A stretch of DNA of 64,000 bases. Origin: a virus. The stretch lies in the IMG/VR virus record IMGVR_UViG_3300044712_001255, positions 1-64,000 of that record; one strand, given 5' to 3'. This document shows positions 28,129 through 36,286 of the stretch, piece by piece (positions within the stretch are counted from its first letter, which is position 1; every line of letters begins with the position of its first letter). The notes below the pieces were generated by a model. That model was not told the DNA's origin. It did no database searches and saw only the letters and a program-made list of their open reading frames with translations. The translations under genes and the position numbers were made by a program.

Positions 28129-28527
28129 ATGCCAAAACGCAAACGTCGTAGACGTAGCAGATATCATAGAGGTCTACATCAATCGACAAAATTGACGAAT
28201 GGACCGGCGAAGTACCGCAGTGGCTGGGAGCTTGCGTATATGCAATGGCTCGATACAGAACCCTCTGTATTGAATTACGCATATGAAGTCATGAAGATTC
28301 CTTACTTGAGCAACGTGCGTACAGGTAAGATGCGCAACTATTTCCCTGATCTATTGGTGAGTTACGTAGACGGTCACCAAGAATTGATTGAGATTAAACC
28401 GTCTCGTAAGGTGAAACAGGCCACTAACGTGAAGAAGGCTAAGGCTGCTCAAGTATGGTGCAGTGCCCACGGTGTCACACTGAAAATATTGACAGAGCAC
28501 GAATTGAAGAGCCTAGGCGTGTTATAA
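28129..28527 (+). CDS. TnsA-type PD-(D/E)XK nuclease, T4 gp4-like head completion protein
   Basis: A 132-residue nuclease-fold protein with a highly basic N-terminus (KRKRRRRSRYHR). Its active-site pattern is YRSGWELAYMQWL (the Glu), then NYFPDLLV (the Asp) and QELIEIKPSRK (E-x-K), as in TnsA and the T4 gp4 (gp50) head completion protein. In T4 this protein acts on filled heads at the portal vertex before tail joining. The usual length is about 150 residues, so it is complete. It follows the tail genes closely and precedes a gene with its own promoter. Confidence 0.75.
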   Translation: MPKRKRRRRSRYHRGLHQSTKLTNGPAKYRSGWELAYMQWLDTEPSVLNYAYEVMKIPYLSNVRTGKMRNYFPDLLVSYVDGHQELIEIKPSRKVKQATNVKKAKAAQVWCSAHGVTLKILTEHELKSLGVL

Positions 28528-28552
28528 CGGTTTATCTACGAAGTACTGGTGT

Positions 28553-28558
28553 TACAGT
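28553..28558 (+). promoter_or_regulatory. -10 element placing transcription start at the resolvase start codon
   Basis: TACAGT ends exactly 6 nt before the ATG of the RuvC-like gene, so transcription would start at or within a base or two of the start codon. There is no Shine-Dalgarno in between and no strong -35. The same spacing recurs at four other genes. Confidence 0.5.
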
Positions 28559-28564
28559 GGCATC

Positions 28565-29149
28565 ATGTTAGTTTTAGGCATTGATGCTTCTACAACAATC
28601 ACTGCGTTTTCTGTGATTGACGCAAACAACAATTATGATCCCAAGAAGCATTTTGTTGACTACTGGGTTGAAGACTTTAAGGGGTGTTCTACGTTTTGGG
28701 AGAAGTGTGACAAGATTGTTGCCAAGTTAGTTGACATAGACAATGATATCAAGAACTGCGCGCCAGCATTTGATAAACCAAAAATTGAGGCGTTCTACAT
28801 AGAAGAACCCATGAAGCGATTCTCACCTGGAATGTCATCTGCCGAAACCATAAGCACGTTGCAACGTTTCAATGGCATCGTATGTTACCTAACGCGTGAA
28901 AGATTTGGTATTGACGTGAAGTATGTCAACGTGTCAGCTGCACGTAAGGCGTCTGGTGTTCGTGTTGTGCAGACTAAAAAGGATCCATTGGGTCGTAATG
29001 CAAAACATCAGACTTTTGATCACATGCTTGTCAACGATTTGTCTCACATTCAATGGCCAACAAAGAAATCAGGTAAGCCTAAGGACTGGGCATATGATGT
29101 CACAGATTCATATGTGGTAGCTCGCGGTGGCAGTATACTGAACAAGTAA
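28565..29149 (+). CDS. RuvC-like Holliday junction resolvase
   Basis: A 194-residue RNase H-fold nuclease that should cut four-way junctions in replicating phage DNA before packaging. Visible signatures are the first-strand aspartate D7 in LGIDASTT, acidic E80/E81 in AFYIEEP, and the C-terminal pair D178/D181 in WAYDVTDSYVVA. The length is slightly more than bacterial RuvC (about 170). It lies between a nuclease and the primase, in a replication and recombination group. There is no Shine-Dalgarno; a -10-like hexamer sits 6 nt before the ATG, so the mRNA is probably leaderless. Confidence 0.82.
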   Translation: MLVLGIDASTTITAFSVIDANNNYDPKKHFVDYWVEDFKGCSTFWEKCDKIVAKLVDIDNDIKNCAPAFDKPKIEAFYIEEPMKRFSPGMSSAETISTLQRFNGIVCYLTRERFGIDVKYVNVSAARKASGVRVVQTKKDPLGRNAKHQTFDHMLVNDLSHIQWPTKKSGKPKDWAYDVTDSYVVARGGSILNK

Positions 29150-29161
29150 ACAGACGCAGTT

Positions 29162-29167
29162 TACAAT
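29162..29167 (+). promoter_or_regulatory. -10 element placing transcription start at the primase start codon
   Basis: TACAAT ends exactly 6 nt before the GTG start of the primase gene. TGAACA, four of six matches to the -35 consensus, lies 17 bp upstream. No ribosome site can fit between. Confidence 0.5.
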
Positions 29168-29173
29168 TGTTAC

Positions 29174-30142
29174 GTGCATACTCTCACCGAAAAGGTGAAC
29201 TTCATTCGGCGTGTTTTTGGGCAATATGAACTTGCTCGAAATGAAAAGAACATTGCCGTTAAGTGCCCATTTTGTAGCAAGATTACGTCAGACAAGAAAA
29301 AGCTTGTCATACGATTGTCTGACGATGCGTGTCATTGTTGGGTTTGTGGGTATAAATCACGTTCTCTTGTGAAGGTTCTTAAAAAGAAATCTCCCAATGA
29401 CGTACGTGAATACGTTGACAAGTTCTATCCAGAACTTCGAACGAAGTACCAAAAACAAGATGTTGCTCCACAACAAGAAGTTGTGCAGTTACCAAAAGAT
29501 TTTGTGTTGTTGCAGCTTGCTTCAATGTCAAACCCAGATTACCGAGCCGTGAAGAAGTACGTCGAAGATCGCAACATTTCAGATAGAGACATGTGGTTCT
29601 ATAAGCTTGGTGTTTCTAACGAACCACGTTGGCAACGTCGAGTGATAATTCCTTCTTTTGACGACATTGGGCTGTTAAATGATTACGTAGGTAGAGCAAT
29701 CAACCCGAACGTCTATAACAAATATGATTCTCCAACTGACGATAAGCTCTCGCACATTTTCAATGAGATGTACATTGATTGGAAAAAGCAGCTAGTTCTT
29801 TGCGAGGGACCATTTGACATGATGAAATGTGGTGAGAACACTGTTCCACTATTGGGTTCTGAGCTGAATGAGGAATCATTGTTATTTGAACGTATCATAG
29901 TCAACAATACGCCGATTGCTTTGGCACTCGATTCTGATATGCTTGAAACAAAGGTTCCTAAGATGTCACGAGTCCTTCAAGAATATGATATAGATGTGAA
30001 GGTTGTTCGTGTGCCAGATGATCCTGGTGCTCTTACGAAAGAAGAATTTCAAGAGTGTTTGATGAACGCAACGCCGCTTACGTGGGAGTCAAATCTCAAG
30101 AGCAGGCTCAAAAAGATGGCGTCATTACGTTTGACACTTTGA
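29174..30142 (+). CDS. DnaG-type DNA primase (zinc finger plus TOPRIM)
   Basis: A 322-residue primase that makes RNA primers for lagging-strand synthesis. The N-terminal zinc ribbon is KCPFC (C31, C34) with CHCWVCGY (C55, C58). The TOPRIM core is LVLCEGPFDMM near residue 210 and ALALDSDM near 253. It is shorter than bacterial DnaG because the C-terminal helicase-interaction domain is missing, as in T4 gp61-type phage primases. The start is GTG with no Shine-Dalgarno but a -10-like hexamer 6 nt upstream, suggesting a leaderless message. It is followed by the single-chain SbcCD gene. Confidence 0.85.
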   Translation: MHTLTEKVNFIRRVFGQYELARNEKNIAVKCPFCSKITSDKKKLVIRLSDDACHCWVCGYKSRSLVKVLKKKSPNDVREYVDKFYPELRTKYQKQDVAPQQEVVQLPKDFVLLQLASMSNPDYRAVKKYVEDRNISDRDMWFYKLGVSNEPRWQRRVIIPSFDDIGLLNDYVGRAINPNVYNKYDSPTDDKLSHIFNEMYIDWKKQLVLCEGPFDMMKCGENTVPLLGSELNEESLLFERIIVNNTPIALALDSDMLETKVPKMSRVLQEYDIDVKVVRVPDDPGALTKEEFQECLMNATPLTWESNLKSRLKKMASLRLTL

Positions 30143-30181
30143 ATTGTAAATGGTTGAATTTACTTGGTAGTATGGAGTCCG

Positions 30182-33100
30182 ATGGTACGTGTAGCTCACC
30201 TTGCTGATGTTCATTTTAGGGGTTTGTCACGGCACTCAGAATACAGAGAAGTATTTGATGCCTTCGCAGAAGATGCTAAGCAGGCGAAGGTAGATGCTAT
30301 ATTAGTAGCAGGCGATATTTTTCACACGAAAACAACGGGTATAAGCCCTGAGTACATTCAAGAGATTTCTCGTTGGATGACACTGTTATCTACAATTGCA
30401 CCAACGCATATTACGCTTGGTAATCACGACGGCAACTTGGTCAATATGTCACGTCAAGATGCCGTGACGCCCATCTATGACATCGTTCAAGCAAACGTAC
30501 CTGCGGGTCGTCTGTTTTTGCACAAGTTTAGTGGCGTGTATGATTTCTTGCCTGGCATAAAACTGTGCGTATTGAGTATCTTTGATGAAGACAACTGGAA
30601 GGTAGTGAATCCGGTTGACGGACACATCAACATTGCAACTTATCATGGTCCTGTCAAAGGTGCTCAGACTGAATCAGATTGGACCATTGACGATGGGTTG
30701 TTGGTGGATTCGTTCTCTAGATACGATTTCGCAATGCTGGGTGATATTCACAAGACACAATTCCTTGGATATCGAAAAACTAAGAACGGTGAAAAGCCAT
30801 GGATAGCGTACCCCGGGTCAACGCTTCAGCAGACATACAAGGAATCGCTAGACCACGGTTATTTGCTATGGAACATTGAATCACGTGATGATTTTAATGT
30901 TGAGTTTCGCATTCTTCCCAATCCACGTCCATTTGTAACGCTGAATTGGCATGATGACGTTGAAGCAACTGCCAATGATGCGTTTAAGTACGAAAAGGGA
31001 TCTAGATTTCGTATCAAAAGCGATGTGCATCTTACGCAAAAAGACATTCAGGGATTGTCATCAATCCTCAAGAATGATCGTAACGCATCTGAGGTTACTT
31101 TCAAAATTGACGTGGCTGAGAAGATAAGTGCGCAGGCTCAATATGGTTCTCTTGACTTAGCACACGAAGATATTAGAAATCCTGAGGCTATTGTGAAACT
31201 TATTATGAAGTTTCACGAAAACACAAAGCTTGATGACGATGAGTCAAAGCAAATCAAAGACTTAGTACGAACATACCTCCAGCAAGCTACCTTAGGAGAT
31301 GAAGTATCTCGAGGTTCAAAGTGGTCTCTGCGTCAGCTTAAGTTTGATAACACGTTCACATATGGGCCAAATAACGTAATCAATTTTGACAAGTTGTCTG
31401 GTGTGACTGGAATTTTTGGGCCAAATCGTGTTGGTAAATCTTCAATACCTGGAACTCTTGCATATGTGCTGTACAATGATACAGACCGTGGTTCGATAAA
31501 GAATCAATACGTGTGTAACATTCGCAAGCCCTTTTGTTATGGAAGGGCGTTGATTGCGGTAAATGGCGTTGATTATGTGATTGAACGACAAACAACAAAG
31601 TTTGAGTCAAAGAGCGGCGTTGAACATGCTATCACTTCATTGAATGCTTGGCGAGTTCTACCAAATGGTGAGCTTGAAGATCTTGCTGGTGAAGCCCGCA
31701 ATGATACTGAAAAGGTGATTCGTAGGTTACTTGGTACGTCTGATGATTTTTTGATTACCGCGTTGTCGTCACAGGGTGATGCTGATTCATACGTCAAGTA
31801 TGGGTCAACAAGACGCTGGCAAGTACTTGCAAGATTTCTTGACATTGATGTCTTTGCCAAGATGGCAGATCTTGTGAAAGAAGACATCAAGGTTGCAAAG
31901 GCACAACTACGTAACTACCCAGAAAAGAATTGGTCTGAGCTTGCCGTTGCGCTAAAGGCCGATTTTAAAAGCTGTGATCACGATCTAGCACAAAAGGTAG
32001 CAGATTTGCTCGTTGTGCAGAATCAACTTGCGTTGTTGCGAGCGCAACTGGCAAAATACGATGACATCACGCCAGTTACTGAAGATGAACTTTCTTCTGC
32101 TAAGACAAAGAAAGTAACTCTCACAAGTAGATTAGGAAAGCTACAACGGCAAATTGACACGTGCAACGCATCAATTAAAACTATCAATGATGATAGTGAT
32201 AAACTACGAGATGAATTGCAAACATATGATGTTGAAACTCTCAACACAAGATTGGTATTATTGAAGTCGCTACGTGAACAACTTGCAACGTTGCGTCACA
32301 ATAGTGAAAAGCAACAAACGGCATCATCTACTGCAAAGAAATCTGTGAAGTTGCTTGATACTGTTCCTTGTGGAGACACGTTTCCAACGTGCAGATTCAT
32401 CAAAGATGCTCACGAAAATCGTAAAAATTTAGCTACGCTTGAAGCTACGACAAAGGCTGCGCTCGATGCAGTCTCAGAAGCTGAAGACACATTACAGACT
32501 CTAATAGCTGAAAGGGTTGAAGACGCGTTGTCTAACATTCAACGAATTCAGGAACAAATTAAGACATTCGATATTGATCTCTTGAAAAAAGAGAATGAAA
32601 TCGTTCGCCTGCAAGCTGAGTTTGATGCAACCACGATCGCCCTACGTGATGCTACGGCTGCTCTTGGCAAGCTTGAAGAGTCTGTACACAATGATCAGAA
32701 CACGGCAATCATCGACCTACAACAACAAATAGATGCTCTCGATGCTGAGGCTCATGCAATTGATAAAGAAAAACTTGCGCTTGCTTCTCGAAAGGGACGC
32801 ATCGAATCAGACGTATTGAAGTTAGCAGATGAAAGACGTCAACGCGAAAAGATTCTAAAGAGCATGAAGGTACATGAGTTGTTGTTCTTGGCGTTTTCAA
32901 AGAAGGGCATTCCAAGAATGATCATCAGCACGCAGTTGCCTGCGATCAATGCAGAGATTTCAAAAATCTTGTCTGGCATCGTGAATTACACTGTTGAATT
33001 TGAAAATGATGAAGATTCTGACAAGCTTGATCTATACCTCAACTACGGAGATTCTCGTCGTATCATTGAGCTTGGTTCTGGCATGGAGAAGATGATGGCG

Positions 33101-33349
33101 TCAATAGCCATTCGTGTCGCAATGACAAATGTATCTTCTTTACCGCGACCAGATATTTTCATCATTGATGAAGGATTTGGTAATCTTGATGAGAGTAATC
33201 TTGAATCATGCACTCGCTTGTTGCGGTCACTCACCCAATACTTCAGGAATGTGCTTGTCATTAGCCATGTTGATGCTATCAAGGATGCAATTGATAACAT
33301 GATCGAGATTACAAGGGACGAACGTGAGTCTCGAGTGGTGTATGATTGA
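30182..33349 (+). CDS. Single-chain SbcD-SbcC (Mre11-Rad50) recombination nuclease-ATPase
   Basis: A 1055-residue fusion of two proteins that are normally separate (T4 gp47 and gp46). Residues 1 to about 390 are the SbcD phosphoesterase nuclease, with D9 and H11 in LADVHF, GDIFH near 45, and GNHDG at 80-84. The rest is SbcC: Walker A GIFGPNRVGKSS near 410, two long coiled-coil arms meeting at a hook CGDTFPTC near 729 (wider than the usual C-x2-C), signature ELGSGMEKMMAS, and Walker B IFIIDEGFG near 992. It processes DNA ends for recombination-dependent replication. I chose the ATG behind GGAG; a TTG six codons upstream is in frame but has no ribosome site. A TAGTAT hexamer lies 8 nt before the ATG. 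Confidence 0.9.
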   Translation: MVRVAHLADVHFRGLSRHSEYREVFDAFAEDAKQAKVDAILVAGDIFHTKTTGISPEYIQEISRWMTLLSTIAPTHITLGNHDGNLVNMSRQDAVTPIYDIVQANVPAGRLFLHKFSGVYDFLPGIKLCVLSIFDEDNWKVVNPVDGHINIATYHGPVKGAQTESDWTIDDGLLVDSFSRYDFAMLGDIHKTQFLGYRKTKNGEKPWIAYPGSTLQQTYKESLDHGYLLWNIESRDDFNVEFRILPNPRPFVTLNWHDDVEATANDAFKYEKGSRFRIKSDVHLTQKDIQGLSSILKNDRNASEVTFKIDVAEKISAQAQYGSLDLAHEDIRNPEAIVKLIMKFHENTKLDDDESKQIKDLVRTYLQQATLGDEVSRGSKWSLRQLKFDNTFTYGPNNVINFDKLSGVTGIFGPNRVGKSSIPGTLAYVLYNDTDRGSIKNQYVCNIRKPFCYGRALIAVNGVDYVIERQTTKFESKSGVEHAITSLNAWRVLPNGELEDLAGEARNDTEKVIRRLLGTSDDFLITALSSQGDADSYVKYGSTRRWQVLARFLDIDVFAKMADLVKEDIKVAKAQLRNYPEKNWSELAVALKADFKSCDHDLAQKVADLLVVQNQLALLRAQLAKYDDITPVTEDELSSAKTKKVTLTSRLGKLQRQIDTCNASIKTINDDSDKLRDELQTYDVETLNTRLVLLKSLREQLATLRHNSEKQQTASSTAKKSVKLLDTVPCGDTFPTCRFIKDAHENRKNLATLEATTKAALDAVSEAEDTLQTLIAERVEDALSNIQRIQEQIKTFDIDLLKKENEIVRLQAEFDATTIALRDATAALGKLEESVHNDQNTAIIDLQQQIDALDAEAHAIDKEKLALASRKGRIESDVLKLADERRQREKILKSMKVHELLFLAFSKKGIPRMIISTQLPAINAEISKILSGIVNYTVEFENDEDSDKLDLYLNYGDSRRIIELGSGMEKMMASIAIRVAMTNVSSLPRPDIFIIDEGFGNLDESNLESCTRLLRSLTQYFRNVLVISHVDAIKDAIDNMIEITRDERESRVVYD
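33341..33346 (+). promoter_or_regulatory. -10 element at the start of the zinc-binding small gene
   Basis: TATGAT ends exactly 6 nt before the GTG of the downstream small gene and overlaps the last codons of the SbcCD-like gene. No ribosome site or strong -35 is visible. Because it is inside coding sequence, chance occurrence is more likely than for the other four sites. Confidence 0.35.
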
Positions 33350-33352
33350 TTA

Positions 33353-33637
33353 GTGAAAATAAGCAATGACAGAATCGTTGTAGAACACGATAGTCACCTA
33401 ACGATCTATCCAGATGAGATGGGTGAATTGATTCCCGCCGCGTGTCCTGTGTGTGATCATTTGCTACGTACGTCTGATGATGAAATGATGTACGTAAAAT
33501 TTGGTTGCTGTGATGCGTGTGCAGCGGAATGGGCCTGGCGTGACACGAAATCGTGGAATGATGGAATTCGTCCTACAAAAGACGATATTGAAAAGCGATG
33601 CGCCTGTAGACCAAAGTTGTTTTTAAGCGTGGCGTGA
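33353..33637 (+). CDS. Small Cys-rich, probably zinc-binding protein
   Basis: A 94-residue protein with CPVC at 31-34, CCDAC at 52-56 and CAC near the C-terminus, a pattern fitting one or two structural zinc sites. I recall similar small proteins next to the terminase in T4-like phages, but no function is known to me. It starts at GTG right after the SbcCD-like gene, with no Shine-Dalgarno. Confidence 0.6.
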   Translation: MKISNDRIVVEHDSHLTIYPDEMGELIPAACPVCDHLLRTSDDEMMYVKFGCCDACAAEWAWRDTKSWNDGIRPTKDDIEKRCACRPKLFLSVA

Positions 33638-33645
33638 TATCGGTG

Positions 33646-33651
33646 TATAGT
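33646..33651 (+). promoter_or_regulatory. -10 element ahead of the terminase-region genes
   Basis: TATAGT (preceded by TG) lies 20 nt before the ATG of the next gene. The predicted leader contains AGGAG at good spacing. No convincing -35 is seen. Confidence 0.4.
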
Positions 33652-33671
33652 TATTGCAGGAGTCACAGCAC

Positions 33672-34073
33672 ATGCCGACAAGCAAAGAGATCGATATCAA
33701 TGCACTGGGTCAGGCCATTGATACAACGTGGGGTCGTTCGTCTACGCCCCTCACTGCTACAACGTCTGTCAAAATGCAATTGATGGGTGCTGGCCTGTTA
33801 AAGGTAGTATTCAATAACGTAGTCACATTCAGGTCACAAGAAAGTTTTTCTCGTGTCAAGGCGTCGTGTGCCGATGAGGCAACTCGCATCATCAATGAAA
33901 CGATGAAGAATGTCAAGGCTTCGTACAAAGATCTCGCGCACCCTGATTGCAAGGCAACAATAACCTTGAAAGAAACGTCTTCAAACGACAGCGTTGAGAT
34001 GCTTTCAATGAATGTGTATAACCCAAAGCGCACTGCGAAGTATTGTCGGACGGCTGTGTTTGAATTTGCATGA
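33672..34073 (+). CDS. Unknown protein directly upstream of terminase
   Basis: A 133-residue alpha/beta protein (KVVFNNVVTFRSQESFSRVK) that I do not recognise. The ATG follows AGGAG; an in-frame TTG upstream lacks a ribosome site. Its stop overlaps the terminase ATG (ATGA), so the two are translationally coupled. That position is often held by the small terminase subunit, but the predicted fold is not the coiled-coil helical type typical of gp16, so I do not assign it. Confidence 0.6.
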   Translation: MPTSKEIDINALGQAIDTTWGRSSTPLTATTSVKMQLMGAGLLKVVFNNVVTFRSQESFSRVKASCADEATRIINETMKNVKASYKDLAHPDCKATITLKETSSNDSVEMLSMNVYNPKRTAKYCRTAVFEFA

Positions 34074-35716
34074 GCACACCGATAAGTCAAAAACAACAAG
34101 TCGCAGAAATCGTAAAATGTGGTAAAGATCCGGCATATTTCATTCGAAAGTATGTCAAGATCCAGCATCCTCTAAAGGGATTGATCCCATTTGAGATGTA
34201 CCCATACCAGGATACGTGCCTCGAAGATTTTGAGAAGCATCGTTTCAATATTGTTCTTAAGTCAAGGCAGCTTGGCTTGTCAACGTTAGGCGCAGCGTAT
34301 GCTTTGTGGCTAGCGATATTCTATCGTGAAAAGAACATTCTTGTTATTGCAACGAAGCTTTCTACCGCAATCAACTTCATCAAGAAGGTGAAAGTTGCTC
34401 TGGCGGCACTGCCTGCTTGGCTGAAGATTCCCAAGGAGATTGGCATTGCAAAGTCGGAAGTATCATTTGATAATGGCTCGCAGATCAAGGCAGTGCCCAC
34501 TGCGGAAGACGCTGGACGTTCAGAGGCTTTGTCGTTATTGATTGTCGATGAGGCTGCATTCATTAGAGATTTCGGGGAGATCTGGACAGGTCTTTTCCCA
34601 ACTCTCAGTACTGGCGGACGTGCGTTGATCATTTCAACGCCAAATGGCGTAGCAGGTGTCGGGGCACAATACTACCGGATGTGGACTGAGGGTGAGGCGG
34701 GACAAAACGATTTCAATACAGTGCGTCTTGAGTGGACAATTCATCCAGAGCACGACAAGAAATGGTACGACGATCAGTGTCGTCAGTTAGGTGATCCAAA
34801 GCGCATTGCGCAGGAGTTGCTATGTGACTTCTTATCGTCAGGAGACACGTACCTTCAACCAGAAGATTTGTCATGGGTACGAAGCCAAATCAAGGATCCC
34901 ATTTCAAGGGAGGGCCCGTCTCATAATGTGTGGATCTGGCACCGCCCAAACCCAGCACACAAGTACATCATATCAGCAGACGTAGCTCGTGGCGATGGAG
35001 CTGACTATTCAACGTTTCACATCTATGATTTTGAAGGATGTGAGATGGTCGCAGAATTTATGGGTAAGTTGCCGCCAGATCGTTTCGCAGAATTGCTTGA
35101 AACGTGGGGACACACGTATAATGATGCATTGATAGCGCCAGAGGTAAACACATATGGGTACATGACATGTGTTAAGCTTCGTGATGATGGATATCCCAAG
35201 TTATTCTACAAAAAGAACAAGGGTGATCCGTTCAACTATCTTCCAAAACAGGACGAGCTTCCAGGTTTCGATAATCAACAAAAGTCACGTACTCAAGTAC
35301 TATCAAAGCTTGAGGAGATGATTCGTAACAAACAACTGTGGATTCATTCTCGACGCCTGTATGAGCAGCTCAATACGTTTGTTTGGAATAACGGCAAGGC
35401 AATGGCGTCATCAGATAGCCACGATGATCTTGTTATCTCCGCTGCTATTGGCGCGTGGTTGTGTGGTGACGGCGGCAAAGTAAGCGAAACAGAACTACAA
35501 ATGATGTACGCAATGTTGAATGCGTCGAAGGTTGAATCCTCAGGCAGAGGATCAAAGTTGGAGGACATTGATCGCATCAAACCGCTTACGAGCGCAAACA
35601 TGTCTGCGTACAACTCTGCAAACATTGGAAAGCCACGAGATCCAACGGCTGTGCAGAGAAATTCATCTCGTAAGATGGGAAATGAACTTTCTGACTTCAC
35701 GTGGCTTCTTAGGTGA
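34070..35716 (+). CDS. terL: Terminase large subunit (T4 gp17-like)
   Basis: A 548-residue DNA packaging motor ATPase and nuclease that pumps DNA into the prohead through the portal. The N-terminal ATPase has Walker A KSRQLGLST (residues 64-72) and Walker B LLIVDEAAF near 157, then ALIISTPNG as the coupling motif. The C-terminal RNase H-type nuclease has SADVARGDGADYS near 303, APEVNTYGY and the final acidic site in HDDLVISAA. The length is close to gp17 (about 610). It is coupled to the upstream gene and followed by a new promoter and the portal gene. Confidence 0.95.
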   Translation: MSTPISQKQQVAEIVKCGKDPAYFIRKYVKIQHPLKGLIPFEMYPYQDTCLEDFEKHRFNIVLKSRQLGLSTLGAAYALWLAIFYREKNILVIATKLSTAINFIKKVKVALAALPAWLKIPKEIGIAKSEVSFDNGSQIKAVPTAEDAGRSEALSLLIVDEAAFIRDFGEIWTGLFPTLSTGGRALIISTPNGVAGVGAQYYRMWTEGEAGQNDFNTVRLEWTIHPEHDKKWYDDQCRQLGDPKRIAQELLCDFLSSGDTYLQPEDLSWVRSQIKDPISREGPSHNVWIWHRPNPAHKYIISADVARGDGADYSTFHIYDFEGCEMVAEFMGKLPPDRFAELLETWGHTYNDALIAPEVNTYGYMTCVKLRDDGYPKLFYKKNKGDPFNYLPKQDELPGFDNQQKSRTQVLSKLEEMIRNKQLWIHSRRLYEQLNTFVWNNGKAMASSDSHDDLVISAAIGAWLCGDGGKVSETELQMMYAMLNASKVESSGRGSKLEDIDRIKPLTSANMSAYNSANIGKPRDPTAVQRNSSRKMGNELSDFTWLLR

Positions 35717-35719
35717 TAC

Positions 35720-35725
35720 TATACT
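35720..35725 (+). promoter_or_regulatory. -10 element between terminase and portal-region genes
   Basis: TATACT immediately downstream of the terminase stop, 24 nt before the next ATG. A second A/T hexamer (TTATAA) overlaps it. The leader carries GCGAGG as ribosome site. No strong -35. Confidence 0.35.
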
Positions 35726-35749
35726 TATAACGTTAGCGAGGCCCAACAA

Positions 35750-36217
35750 ATGAAGACTCAGATCAGCCGAAAGCGGATAAATCAGATCGTCAGCGAAGAA
35801 CTTGCAAAATTTCTTGTTGAGGAAGATGAAAAGAAGGGCAAAGAAACACCACCTCACGCCATCTCCAAGGCTGCTAGTGAATTCAAGGCCGCCGTTAGCA
35901 AGTCTCTCAAGCAGGCTGTGAAAGAATCTCTTGAGGGCTTCAAGGCTTCCGTGAAGAAGTTTGATGAGTCTGGCATTCCAAAAATGCCCGATGAACTCAC
36001 TGAAAAGCTCGCTGGTATTTCTGACGGTATGAATCAAATGAGCGAATTGCTCGATCAGCTTGATCCCGTCATCTCAGAAATTGAAGAGATACTCGATCAC
36101 ATGATCAATAACCCAGGCGAATATATCGTAAAGCCTGAAGAGAAGTCGTTTGCTCAAGAATACCCAGCTGCAGTTGACGTCAAGTCGCCTGCTGATGGTC
36201 CTATGATCTCTGGCTGA
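35750..36217 (+). CDS. Helical virion-associated protein of unknown role
   Basis: A 155-residue acidic, helical protein. Its N-terminus (SRKRINQIVSEELAKFLVEE) is an amphipathic helix of the kind that also opens the proteins at 41606 and 42143. The central region (EFKAAVSKSLKQAVKESLEG) and the following segments have heptad character, so a coiled coil is likely. It sits between terminase and portal, so a head or neck protein is probable. Confidence 0.6.
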   Translation: MKTQISRKRINQIVSEELAKFLVEEDEKKGKETPPHAISKAASEFKAAVSKSLKQAVKESLEGFKASVKKFDESGIPKMPDELTEKLAGISDGMNQMSELLDQLDPVISEIEEILDHMINNPGEYIVKPEEKSFAQEYPAAVDVKSPADGPMISG

Positions 36218-36286
36218 AATATACGTTCGATTGATCCTTGGTAGGATCTAGACAGCTGACCTTACCAATGGGCCAGCGAGGTAAAG

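Noticed and set aside
30131-30173. TTGACA at 30131 and TAGTAT at 30168 as one promoter for the SbcCD-like gene
   Set aside because: The spacing is 31 bp, too long for one promoter, and the Shine-Dalgarno GGAG there makes a leaderless start less likely.
33672-34073. Small terminase subunit
   Set aside because: The position is right but the sequence does not look like the usual coiled-coil gp16 type, so it is left as unknown.
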